Assembly: GCA_025618425.1 (NCBI GenBank)
Contig: CM046835.1
Location: 15,387,200 to 15,451,199, forward strand
Source: Heliocidaris tuberculata
Taxonomy: Eukaryota > Echinodermata > Echinoidea > Camarodonta > Echinometridae
Length of the DNA stretch: 64,000 bases
Direction of reading: 5' to 3'
The number at the start of each line of letters is the position of its first letter. The stretch's first letter is position 1. The notes under the pieces are model-generated. The model had not been told where the DNA came from and made no database searches. It saw only the letters and a program-made list of their open reading frames with translations. A program made the position numbers and the translations under genes. Shown in pieces: positions 22,280 to 34,282 of this stretch.

Positions 22280-24180
22280 TATTTATTCTTTATTTACGCC
22301 ACTTTTTTGTCACCGTGATTTCTCAAATTCGGCTCAATCAATTTTCATCAAATTTCAGTGAATGATCAGGCCTATCAAGGTCAAGTGCCAGAAATTTTTT
22401 CAAGGTCATCAGGTCATCGTGACGTCATCCAGGCGCCATTTTGTGAAATAACATTATCGATCATATCTTCATAACAAGTGATTAAAAATGAACCATATTT
22501 AACACACATAAACTTCAGGTCAAGGGTCAATGTAACATGTCAGCAAAATCCGCGCGGGCCTTAAGACGTGCACGTACGCGCGCGTCAAAATTTAAAAATG
22601 CTCAAAATCATCTCAAATTCATTTTGCACACGTTTCAGGCCATTTTAAGCATTTCAAAATTTTCCGTGTGTGCACGCCCGCGCGCGCGTTATGCGCGCGA
22701 ACAGCGCGTACGGAACGTAAAAACGCCGTTTTTTTGCATGGTTTGGATTCCTGACATTATTCTTGACAATTTCCAACTATTTCCAGTCATTCTCGACGTT
22801 CCATAATGCCACACGCGCGCGTCAAACTTTAAAATTCGTGCGCGCGTCAATGGGCAATATAATGTAAAAAGTGGTAAAAACATGTCTATATAAAATCCGC
22901 CATAGCTCGTCAGAATGTGTGGCTACCCCCCATTTTTTTTACATTTTCTGAAAGCTTATGAGTTGTAGATTGTAATTCATGAAAAAAAATTGGGGGTCAA
23001 TCGATCGGAACGTCGTCACATTTGCATATGAACTCTAAAATTCGATTTTGAAAAAATGACGTCATAAATTTTGTATTCATTTGACAATATTTCACTCATA
23101 GTACGTCAATTTTCATCCAATTTTCGATATGTTGTAGCTGAGACAATTCTCTACAAGATCAGTTTTCATAATTTTTCATTTTGACAAAGGAATTACGGTG
23201 TATTTTTGCGATGAAAGGAGGCATGTCAATTTTTCACATTTTGCGTGTATTCTCTATGGGACATGACTTTTTCTCAAATCTTGATTTTACATTCCCGTCT
23301 TCTTTGAGCTGTATCTTTGTTATTTCTGCTCGATTTTCTTCCAAATTTTAGTATGTTATAGCTGAGACTATAAGCTTTTACAAGTGTGCCCTCCAATTTT
23401 TGATCAGATGTCGGGATCATGCCGCTTTTTAAAGTACAAAATGTCATTTGAGAATCCCGTTTTTCGTTTACGTGTTATCTCTATTGGAAAACTTTTGGTC
23501 TATTGGTAAAGTACTTGCCACGCATCCCGCCGACCCAGGTTCGAATCCCGGTGGGTCCATTTTTTTTTTTAAATTTTTTTTTCTTCTTTTTGTCTTTTAT
23601 CTTACCATTTGCTTCGACTACTCTAACATATACCATCACAAACAATGTAATAAACTTGCTAATTTTGCGTGTTATGTCTATTGGAAAGTAGTGTGCAGTA
23701 GTTTGTGTACAATCTGATTCCCTGTCATGTATTAAAGTGAAGGGGATAATCCCCCACATGTCCTGCAATATCAAGTCGTCCAGTTCGTTATCACGATTTC
23801 TCAAAATCGGCTAAGTCAATTTTCTTCATATTTTCGTCAGTTATCAGTCCTAATAAGGTCAAGTTCCCACATCTTTTTCACGGTTATCAGGTTATCGTGA
23901 CGTCATCAGGCGCCATTTTGTGAAAATCATCTTCTGGTCATATCTTCATAACGAAATGTCATTTCTCTTTCATATTTGGTATGGTTAAGGTCACTGTCAT
24001 TCCAGTCAGTGTCATTTTGTTAAAAGCGCGCGTACGCGTACGTCCGCGCGTCCGTGCGTGCTCAAAATTTAGAAATAATCAAAATCCTCCCAAAATCATT
24101 TTGCACACGTTTTATGCCATTTCAAGCACTTTTCAAAAAATCGCCCAGAAAATTGAACCTAAAGGGGCGCTAGCCACTTA
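22280..24180 (+). repeat. Hairpin-ended repeat unit, copy 2 and extension
   Basis: A near-identical copy of 20633-22000 starting right after the CTAG end of copy 1 (offset about 1647 bases), lacking the 60-bp subterminal blocks. From about 23640 it continues with sequence shared with 57200-57720 and has another GACGTCATCAGGCGCCATT block near 23899. Divergence between the copies is a few percent, so the duplication is recent. Confidence 0.65.
23497..23559 (+). pseudogene. tRNA-Gly-like relic 2
   Basis: Same A-box and B-box layout as 21851-21913 with a few substitutions (GGTCTATTGGTAAAGT...), followed by a T run. Confidence 0.6.
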
Positions 24181-24279
24181 GGTTATCGTGGTTGTCATCA
24201 TTATTGCCATTATGATCATCATTATCAATATATCATTATCGTCATTGTCATCACTTATATGACCATCTTATGATCATTG

Positions 24280-25030
24280 TCGTCAACATGTAATTTGAGA
24301 ATCCCGTTTTTAGTGTACGTGTTACGTCTATTGCAAAACTTTTGGTCTATTGGTAAAGTACTTGCCTCCCATCGCGCTGACCCAGGTTTTGAATCCCGGT
24401 GGGTCCATTTAAAAAATTTATTTTTCTTCTTCTTTTTGCCTTTTATTTTACCATTTGCTTCGACTACTGTAACATATAAAATCACAAACAATGTAATAAA
24501 CTTTTTTTTATTTTGCGTGTTATGTCTAATAGAATGTAAAGTAGTTTGTGTACAACCCTATGCAAAATCTGATTGCCTGTTACTCAAAATCGGCTCACTT
24601 AATTTTCATCGGATTTCAGTCAGTCATCAGGAATATCAAGGTGAAATGCCAGAAATTTTTTCAAGGTCTCAAGTCATCATGACGTCATCCAGGCGCCATT
24701 TTGTGAAATCACATTATCGATCATATCTTGATAGCGAGTCCTCAAAAAATGAACCATATTTGGCACACATTATCTTCAGGTCAAAGGTCAACATAACATG
24801 TTTTAAAAAATGCGCTCGCGCATCATGCCACGCCCGTACGAGCGCGTCAAAAAATTAAAAATGGTCCAAATCACTTTTTAATCAAATCAGGGTACGTTTC
24901 AGGACATTTCAAGCAGTTCAAATGCTCCAAATCGTCCCAAATTCATTTTGCACATGTTTTATGCCATTTCAAGCACTTTTCAAAATATCGCCCAGCAAAT
25001 ACAACCTGAAGGGGCGCTATTCCATTTAAA
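24280..25030 (+). repeat. Partial unit of the hairpin-ended repeat family
   Basis: Contains the tRNA-like relic at 24344-24407, then the GACGTCATCCAGGCGCCATT block (about 24680) and CGCG-rich sequence, with the intervening section deleted relative to copies 1 and 2. Confidence 0.55.
24344..24407 (+). pseudogene. tRNA-Gly-like relic 3
   Basis: The B box carries an extra T (GGTTTTGAATCCCGG), so this copy is more decayed than the other three. Confidence 0.5.
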
Positions 25031-26485
25031 TAGGTAATAGGGGAATCGAAGATTCTAGTACAAGTTTGAAATCATCAAAATCGTGAATATAATCAGTATT
25101 ATCAATGTCATGATCCTATGAGAGTTATCTTTCACATTATCATTTTGTCATTCGTCTTCGTCAACATTATCATAATCATGATCGATTATTAACATTAAAT
25201 TCATATAAAATTGTCAAAATTAGCTTCTATAAACATGCAAATTCCTTACTGTTTGGCATACACACATATACAAACATAAAGCAACATAAATTACATTAAT
25301 AAATTTATGAATCAATAAATATATATGAATTAATGATTTATTAATAGGTTTTATTCATAAATTTCATTCATTGCCATTTCATTCATATTTTTGGTTCTAA
25401 ACATGGAAATTCCTCACCGTTTGGCATACACACAGACATAAAGCAATATAAATTTGCTGTCATGATTTTGCGTTGACATCTACAAAGGTAAATTTGAAAT
25501 TAAAGGTGGCCTATATAAAGTGGCAGTGTGGTGGATCAAACATGTTAAATGTGACGAGATGTGCGTACCCCATTTTAGATACATCATTATCAACATATCA
25601 ACATACAGCAATGTTAAGTGGGTGCTATGCTACTATTGTATTTGGATCTACGGGTAAAATTGAATAGAGAGAAGTTGAAAATAGATGGACATGTAATATG
25701 AGATCGTTATCTTCATCGTGATTATTATCAGTATCATCGTCATCATCATCATCGTCATCATCGCTATCAACATTACTATCTCAATATCATCGTCAAAATT
25801 ATCAAAATTATCATGTGGAATCATCACTTTTTTACAGAGTAAATTACCTTTATGAAAGGTTTTTCTGTCATGATACAATTCATCATCATCATTATAATCA
25901 CATAATCATTATCATAATTATCACCATTATGTACATCATTTTTTAATCACCATCATATCACCATCATTACTATCATTATCATTATCATTTTCCCAGTGAT
26001 CATTGTCATTTTACTATTATCCTTACGATCATCTTCATCATCCCTATCACCATCAGCATTGTTATCAATAACATTTTTTGGTTATTGTCAAGGAACAGTA
26101 CTATTCATATTTAACTTAATGATATTTTGTAGGCGGCAAACTGATTTTTTTTTCATGAAGTCAGACTATTGTTGCATAAAGATCGTCAAGCTGTTCAAAC
26201 GTTTTGTGTATCTTATCTCTGGTCAGTGACTTTGAAATTTGTTCGTTATTACAGTATATGTACTACCGACAGTGAAAATCAATCCTATCAATATGGGTGA
26301 AGTTCAGGAAATCTTGCATCAGATCATTCACAAAAAGTTGTGCTGATGTTATTGTATATGCTTTTTCATTCTTGTCTCACTCTCTCCATATGTGACATTT
26401 CTTTTTTTTTCATTCATCTTTGTCTCCCTCAATCTTTGCACTAGAAAAGTAGCATGCATATATCTTGTATATTGTGGAAGTTGTT
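25031..26485. repeat. ATC-rich simple-sequence region
   Basis: Degenerate (ATC)n/(ATT)n sequence is dense at about 25690-25780 and 25880-26060, interspersed with AT-rich sequence and a short direct repeat (GTTTGGCATACACACA at about 25252 and 25419). Open frames here are low-complexity translations of the repeats. Confidence 0.6.
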
Positions 26486-26489
26486 GGAA

Positions 26490-27690
26490 AGGAATCATAA
26501 CAGAGAGGAGCTGGTTATGTGTTGTATCAAAGTTAAAACATAATAAGAAAGGGTATGATTTGAAGTTTTAAAAGCATATACATGTACATGATGGGAATTG
26601 TGATAAGTATAACTTCTGTAAAGGTATTGTTTTCTTCTCTTTCTTTTGCAGTTTCTATTTCTAGCACAATCTCTTTTCTTTTGGTCTCTTTCATCCATAC
26701 ATATTTCTCAATATCTTCCTTCTTCTTTCTGACATCTTTCTTTGCACTTCTTTCCCTATTAACTTTGTTCCTTTTTCCGTTTATTTCTGTTTTGTTGATT
26801 TTGCTGTCCTGTCTCTCCGTATATCATCTCTGATTCTGCCATTATTACCAGGAGCATTTCCATATCTTATGCTATATACTAAAGGACTCAATAAAATAAT
26901 GTCCACAGGTTTTAACATAAGAGAAACAAACAAAAAGCAAACTTTATTTTCATGTAAAAACTTGAAAGAATAGATGACACATGAAGATATTGTAGTAATC
27001 AGTGATACTAAATGAAGTAAATAGGTTTCGAGAATTGCTGAATAAAAAACTGTTCATGATATATGTACATCATTCAAATAAATAAATTGAAATAAATCTT
27101 TATCGAGAGAATAACATTATTCTAGAAAACTCTTATTTTTCGAAGTGTTTTGAAAAAGACAAGAAATGAAATCCGTGATAAATTAGAAACTGGATAATAA
27201 TAATAATAACTGTTTCTTATATAGCGCTTTATCAGTTGCAATGTAACCGACCAAAGCGCTTACAGCATTATTACCCCGGTCACAGGATTTAGTTGTGATT
27301 CTGCACATTACAGTGGATAGTAATTATTGAGCATTGGAGAATCAACGCCTTCTTAAATGACAAGAATGTAGGTTGATTTTTGTAATTTGACAAAGTTAAA
27401 TAAGTTTACAAACACAATAATGATCTAATCGATTAGCAATGATATAAATTTCTTTCGAACATGGTACTGAACAAGCAAAATGTGATGTATTTGAAACAAC
27501 CATGGCTGCTCCTGTGTTTTTCATTTCCCGCCACTTTTATTGTCTCTTTAAAGAGACATAATCCTGTGATATAGGTTTCCAATTTCTAATATTAATCTCA
27601 ATTGTAATAAAGATGAATCAGAGTATGTCTTTCATATATGTATATCTTGTACTATAATCATTATTTCAGGGGACCAAGCTATAGGTGTGG
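26490..27690 (+). repeat. Duplicated block D1 (paralogue of 58285-59320)
   Basis: Aligns co-linearly with 58285-59320 from GAGAGGAGCTGGTTATGTG through the pyrimidine-rich CTTTCTTTTGCAG stretch and CATGTAAAAACTTGAAAG. It differs by substitutions and one insertion (27197-27319). No recognisable protein; the pyrimidine tract plus CAG resembles a splice acceptor but no open exon follows. Confidence 0.7.
27197..27319. mobile_element. Short TE insertion with empty site in the paralogue
   Basis: An about 123-base insertion starting with an (ATA)n run and containing TATATAGCGCTTTATCA and TTATTACCCCGGTCACAGG. It is absent from the matching position near 58992 in the paralogous block. Near-identical flanks ACTGGATA (27189-27196) and AGTGGATA (27312-27319) look like a target-site duplication. 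Its ends resemble a widely dispersed invertebrate LINE/SINE 3' fragment. Confidence 0.6.
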
Positions 27691-29580
27691 CTTAAAGTGG
27701 AGCAATCACCTGAAAAAACAATTTGTGTACAGCTAGAAAGTATAAAATCAACCTCAAAGCACCTTGTCTGGTATTCTATAGATCAACAATTAATGAGTAT
27801 GAAGAAAATATAGGATAACAAGAAAATGTTCGCGCGGAACCGAACTTGGTTTGGTTCCGCGCAAGCCTTTACCTTGGCGAGCGCATACGGGTGCGCCGAG
27901 TAGTCTACTCACGAGTGGCTTTTACCCTTATAGAGAGTATAACTAAAATTGCAATATCTCTTTATAGAATTAATATTTAAAGTCCATATTTTGAATATAG
28001 TATAACATGCAACTTCTAACGTATAGAGCAAAATTATTTTTGGTGATTGGTACCCTTTAAGATCAACTTCACTAGATATCAATATCAATTTCTGAAAAAG
28101 TGTTGCCATTTTACTGTACAATAGCACTACATGCTTTCTGTTCAATATGTGTACTTTTGGTGTACGTTTTATTTTATTATCAACATTTTTTTTTTTACAA
28201 ATAAGTCAGAAACAAAATCTGAAACATGACCCCACTGTTGAATGATTGACAACTGCATATCTGCAAAGTCTACAGATTTAGGCAGTAGATTACTGATTTT
28301 CATGGAATTTAATCACCTACCGACTTTGAAACTTTTTTTTTTCAGTAAAATATTTGTAAAGATCAATGAACCATAGATTTATTTTCATACCATTCTATTT
28401 GAATAATCATTGTACTATTCCATATTTATCACATTTGAAGGATTCTCTTGTTTTCATTTGCACTTATGAAATCATTAAAATTCAAATCTCAAGAATCTAT
28501 AAGCGGTTTTACAAACTATTTACAGATAACTTTAAATATATACAATGTGATATCAATCACCTTTCAAACGTAACAATTTAATTTGCATCATGATGTACAC
28601 TATTTAGTTTCCTAATATTGAAAATTTCTTAAAAGTGGAAGGGAGATTTTTCAGAGGATTATCCAGCCAGAAATTTGGAACAATTTTATTTTGGAGTAAA
28701 AAAAGAACAAGTGAAGACTACAACAGCCTGTATGGATTTGGCTAATGTGCTCTAAAATACAATGTTTGACTATTCAAAAAATTGAATGTTCTTGCTCAGT
28801 TGCAATGTTCTCTCACATGTAATGAAGAGAATAAACTAATGAAAAGCATTTAGACATAAGTAACCAAGCTTGCCAAGTAAAATAAAAATCGCTTATTACA
28901 ATTCTGTGTTTGTACAACATTAAGCAAAGCTCAAAAACTTCACAAATTACAAGTATTATATTACTATTAATCAACATAGCTTCAAAACTGTCACATAACT
29001 TTAATGATATTACTACCAGGATATAACAAGAGTATTAATGCAAGGAAAAAAAGAAAGAAAAACATCATAAGATAAATCAAGTGAACATATCAGAGCTGTG
29101 CAAAAAAAAAAAAAAAAATGATTGTAAATCAGTTATTAGTAAACCCAGTATGCATATGTAGAAGATAAGTACAAAATGCCATGGAACAGGGAGTATTCTG
29201 TTGCACAAAGTCTTCAACAATACATTGTTCGCATTAAATGGTCTACATGAAGGCACTGAGATAAGTCTTCACCAACATAATTCAAGGTCTGTATGCAATT
29301 AACTAAAAGTATAAATAGTATCACATTTTTCTTCAGGGGGGGGGGGGCAGTTAAAATATACTACAGTACACACACATGACCACAGGTATTCCAAATTTAT
29401 CTAACCTTTAATCTTCTCAAACATATTACCTACAAAAAATATGTGTTAAACAAACTGAAGATTGAGATTATGACACCGTAAACATGTCATGCACTTTAAC
29501 TACTACAAATGGGCATTGAATCCATGACCAAGTGTTGCAACATCCTGTTCTACATAGACGTTTGATGAGAATGGGTACAG
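27691..29580. other. AT-rich non-coding sequence
   Basis: No gene recognised. A hairpin with a perfect 10-bp stem (GCGCGGAACC / GGTTCCGCGC) lies at about 27834-27864 in otherwise AT-rich DNA. Short A- and G-runs occur at about 29101 and 29336. Confidence 0.4.
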
Positions 29581-30600
29581 TCTCGGTGGTGAATATATCA
29601 AGCTCAGGTTAAGGTAAATTCTGTAGTTCTTGGACATGTACTGGAGCTGCTGCTCGACTTGGGACGGGCAGCTGTAGGTTGTGCGCTTTGCTTCTGGGAA
29701 CCTTCATCTGCAGTTGCAGACACTGCCAGAACATCTTATGCATGCCCCTACTTGTGATTTATGTCATTATTTGTGAGGCCAGGAATTTCGGTGCACTGTA
29801 AATACAGTGCAGTGCCAAGCCAATGTCCTTACTTTACCCTGCAGCCTTCAAGACTGGAGTCTACAAGATAGGATATGCACAATGGAACATTTTGAAGAAA
29901 GTGCAAGCTCCATTCACGGCATGATTGGTCACAGGGTGAATGAACTTAGCCTCATTATGTGAAGTAGTTGTTCTTGACTCTCTGCCTTGTTGTCTTCTGC
30001 AGGGCAATGGTGTGTCATGCAATTAGCCGACAGCTTTGTAGTGACTTGCTCTTTGTTACTAGTCAGTGTATGTGTAGCTCGTAAAACCACCTTTCATACA
30101 GAGTGCATGTCTGTGCTGATTTCTTTGTGAGGCCAAAGAATTTGAAGCAGATTCTCAATATCTGACTTGTGAAATCTCTACCTGCAACTTCATATTCTCT
30201 TCTGCAGGAACTTCTATAACTATTTGTACTTTCCTTCAGGGTGGGTATATTGATAAGATCTGCTATACGTGGTGTGCTATTTTTCGCACAAAGACCACTA
30301 TGTGTTAGTCTTTATCTGACACGTTTCAGTCTCTAATGTTTGGAATTGTATCCCACTGCTTGGACCCCTCGAAGGAAACATTGCTGTATCGAGTGCCATT
30401 CGATCACTTAAAGGCGATGCTTGTACAAGTTTCCTTGTAGTTATCATTTGGTGGTTCTCTTGCTTGTACCAACTCCCTGAGTACTGTATGTCTCAAATTG
30501 TACCATCCAGTTTGCAGGGTGTACTTACAGAGTCGAATATATACATCACTGTTCAGTTATTGTATGTGCTTACTGCATAACTTCCATGTGTATGCTTATT
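29580..30600 (-). pseudogene. Possible decayed coding sequence, unidentified
   Basis: Composition is more balanced than the neighbours. The minus strand gives several protein-like stretches in changing frames, for example SATADEGSQKQSAQPTAARP (about 29680-29735) and VQASPLSDRMALDTAMF (about 30380-30430), separated by stops and shifts. No family recognised. It could be a dead transposon gene or a processed pseudogene. Confidence 0.25.
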
Positions 30601-30778
30601 CCATATTTTGAGATTAGCTGGAGTGGGGAGTGTATCCTATATTGCATTTAAGTACAATCTTTGCTGACTTGGATGATGAACAGTTATGTTTCTTTTTCAT
30701 ATACCTGCCTTTTCTCATATTTTTTTGGTCATGCATGTGTACAGCAATATATTTTACAAGCCCCATCCCCTCCCTCCC

Positions 30779-30779
<1 letters not shown>

Positions 30780-30833
<54 letters not shown>
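30780..30833. repeat. Poly-C tract of 54 bases
   Basis: The longest homopolymer in the window; proline- and glycine-rich frames across it are artefacts. Confidence 0.9.
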
Positions 30834-30834
<1 letters not shown>

Positions 30835-31404
30835 TTTCTAAACAGTCAGGATGCAATGTTTCAAAATCCCAATGACACATAGATTTGGGTAAAAATCATG
30901 ATACATACATCTTGGTAAAGGGAGCTAACAAATGGCAGTCAGTAAATTAATTGAAATGTATATCTCATATATCTTTTTTAAATAACATATTTACAAACAG
31001 TACTAATAGTTATAACAAGAACAATAATGATAATAATAATAACGCATATCAAATGAGCTTAAAATGAATAAAATGAATTAATTTTGTTAAATTTGAAATT
31101 GTCTACAGGTTGTTGAGGTCCTTCTCCATTCTACATCTATGTATACAATTATATGTGCTTTTGGTTTGACAGATCATTGGGTCCATTGTGAATGCATTAT
31201 GTAGGTCATATGTCAGAGAAGTCATTATTATTAGTATCATTATTGCTTTCATTCGGCATTTCAACATACAAAAGAAAATCAACAGGAGTACATAAGGAGA
31301 AAATGAATAGAGGTTGGGCAAACATGTACAGGTTGCCTGGGGAAAAAAAAAAGTAAAACTAATTACTGTAGCCCACAGGCTTTCCACCCCGACCTGGACA
31401 CGTA

Positions 31405-33230
31405 CAGCAACATCCACAACAGTATGTACATTAGATATCATTAACTTAAATATTACATCAATAGTGCATGGTCTATCATGCACTACACTGGATTATGTCC
31501 ATGACAAATACTAAATTATTCCAAGTGCAATTTTGTTGATAGTGGCCACAGGCCAGGATAAAATAGACCTGAACGAGGGATAATTTAGTATTTGGAGTTT
31601 ATATAGTCCAGTAATGGTGCATAATTAGAACATGCACTAAATGTTAAGAGTAAGCAAACCTATAATTGTTATTGTGTATTAGGCCTGTATTCCTCGTATT
31701 AGCCGTGCAAAAGTCAACGTTATAGTGCACGATCATGAACTATAACAAAACTTTAGCACGTCACTGACATGATGCGAATCTAACCAATCACAGCGCGTAT
31801 TATATATACACTATTTACTATAGTGCACTATATGGCACTATTTCAATGACAAAAACTGAATTAACCCAAGTGCAGTTTTGTTTCACTGAGGCTGAAGGCC
31901 ACTTCAGGTAAAATGGATTTGTAAAGGAATAATTTAGTATTTGGAGTTCCTATATCCCAGTATTGGTGCATCAATGAACATGCACTATTTGTTATAGTAG
32001 GCCTAAATAGATTTTAAAGGCCAATTCCACACTAATATCAAGTTCATTTGAATAAATAGAGTAAAATTAAACAAGCATAGTAGTGAAAATTTCACTGAAA
32101 TCGGATGTAAAATAAAAAAGGCACAGCACTTTTAAGTTTTGCATTACTTCATGAAACAGTGATATGCATAACATGGGCGGTATGCAAATGAGTGAATCGA
32201 TGATGTCACACACTCACTTGTCCTTATGTATTTTATTATATGAAATTTCAAATATTTCAATTTTTATGGATGTGATAATAAAGAATCTCCTCCTTGTATA
32301 AAAATAAGTTACAATAATGATGATTTTACATCTTCCATAAGGAGTGAAACCATGTTTTACATTACTGAAGCAAAAAAATGAAATATATATTTCATTTCAT
32401 ATGATAAAATACATAAGGAATAGTGAGTGTGTGACATCATCAGTTCACTCATTTGCATACCACCCATGTTATGCATATCACTGTTTCAAGAAATAAATGC
32501 AAATCTTCAAAATGCTGTATCTTTAACATCCACAATAGTATATACATTACATATCATTAATTTATATTACATCAATAGTGCATGGTCTATCATGCACTGT
32601 ACTGGATTATGTCCACAACAAATACTAAATTATTCCAAGTGCAGATTTTTTTCACCGAGGCCAGAAGTCGAGGTGAAATATGCATAAGAACATGGATAAA
32701 TTTGTATACTAAATACACCTATAAAGTCTGTTATTGTGTATTAGGCCCATATTTCCCATGCCCAAATCAAAGATATAGTTCACGATTGTGCACTATAACA
32801 ACATTTTTGCATGTCATAAATGTGAATCTAACGAATCACAGCGCGTATAATACATACAATATTTACTATAATGCACTATACTGAATTATTTCAATGACAA
32901 ATACTAAATTATTGCATGTGCAGTTTTGTTTCACTGACGCTGATGGCCAAAGTAAAATGGATTTGCACGAGGGATATTTTAGTATTTGGAGTTCCTATAT
33001 CCCAGTAATGGTGCATCAATAGAACATGCACTAATTGTTACAGTAGGCCTAAATAGACCTTTAATCTAATAAATCACAGAGTGTCTTATACATACATCCC
33101 ATTCATTTAACATGCCATTCCCTATACATAAATCAAATTTATAGTGCACAATAACAAAATTTACACAAGACACATGATACAAATCTAACCAATCATAGCA
33201 CGTATTATACATACACTATTTGCTATTCTG
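31405..33230 (+). repeat. Dimeric 300-360-bp repeats, four copies, split by a MITE
   Basis: Four related units start near 31461, 31821, 32575 and 32867, each opening with an ATAGTGCA...TGCACTA-type dyad followed by GACAAATACTAAATTATT-like sequence and ending near TCTAACCAATCACAGCGCG. Units 1-2 and 3-4 form two tandem dimers; the third lacks an internal segment. A fold-back MITE interrupts unit 2. No coding content. Confidence 0.6.
32013..32530. mobile_element. Fold-back MITE inserted into the dimeric repeat
   Basis: Arms at about 32118-32243 and 32387-32525 are inverse complements sharing ACAGTGATATGCATAACATG, GTATGCAAATGAGTGAA and TCCTTATGTATTTTAT. The left side extends further (TAAAGGCCAATTCCACAC) than the right, so the right end is truncated. 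The flanking repeat resumes at about 32529. Confidence 0.6.
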
Positions 33231-34282
33231 TGATCTGATCATCCGGGAACTTTCGTCATGATTTGGCCGCTGGGTGAAACCAAAAGCTTGGGAAGTCATG
33301 AACACAGACATGTTGATAATCCGTGTTCTACCTTTTTCGCGGCACCAGGAAAGGAGCAACATAGTTTGTCTAACGTTACCAAAAGGAGTGTTGTTGGACA
33401 TATTCTATTCCACGCCTTAGGTTTCACAAACATCTGAACGGACCTTGTGGTATGTCACGTGAGGAAATCATCTGAAGATGTCATCTGAAAAGTTAGAAAC
33501 AGATTTTAAAAAAGTACAGTATGCATTCTCTTACAATTGTGCATATTGAATATATTAGCAAATTCAGAAGTAAAATGTCCATAGCATATCCAGTATTAGA
33601 ATTCAAAATAGTATGTTCACTTTTGTTTATGTTGACATGAATCATGATGACATTTTGATCTCACTTGCCACGATGTCTACTGCAAAACGTTTTCACCATT
33701 CATACACATTCATTTGCCGGGGTTTTAACTCAATGATTTACATGACTGGTACTGCGAGTGGTCTTCTATATTGTCCTGCTCCTTTTCTTTTTTCTATGTA
33801 CTTTCTTTTCTCTTCCTATCTCTTATATTTTTTTTTTTCTCATTTTTCTCCTTCTTTTTCTAACCACCGTGCTTTTCTCTATCTGTATACTATTCTTTCT
33901 TCTTTTGTCTTCATTCCTTTCTCCCTGTTTTCAACTTTTTAATCCATTCCCTTCTCTCTTTTCTATCATTTTGTTTTCCTTTTCTTTACATTTCTCATGA
34001 CACAGAATTTTTTCTTTACAATTGATTCTCTTAATCTGGTATTTGCTAAATTTCATTTATGATTTGTAATTGCATGTATTTTTTTTACTTTACTCTGAAT
34101 TGAATATTTTCAGCCCTTGGGCTGCATGTTCCAAGTTTTTATGATAATAAACCGATTCATTTCAATTCAGTTCTCTGTGTTAATATAAAGTTGAAAGAAT
34201 TCAGAAGTTACTAAGCAAACATGTTCTTCATCAATGAAAATGCCAGAAAATGTGCCAATACATTTATCTTATTTTACAATTA
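33231..34282. other. 3' flank of the Helentron gene; possible LINE tail
   Basis: Pyrimidine-rich sequence (about 33760-33990) without a gene. At about 34110-34165 the sequence TTGGGCTGCATGTTCCAAG followed by AATAAACCGATTCATTTCAA looks like a LINE 3' end with a short-repeat tail, plus strand. The Helentron 3' terminus must lie on this side, but I could not identify its hairpin. Confidence 0.35.

Noticed and set aside
23481..24858. Frames of 100-190 residues across repeat copies
   Set aside because: They cross the tRNA-like relic and T-runs and have no domain; shadows of repeat DNA.
26640..26833. Exon after the CTTTTGCAG acceptor-like site in D1/D2
   Set aside because: The following sequence is pyrimidine-rich low complexity and its frame is not conserved between the two copies.
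30614..30882. Glycine- and proline-rich frames
   Set aside because: Translation of the 54-base C run.
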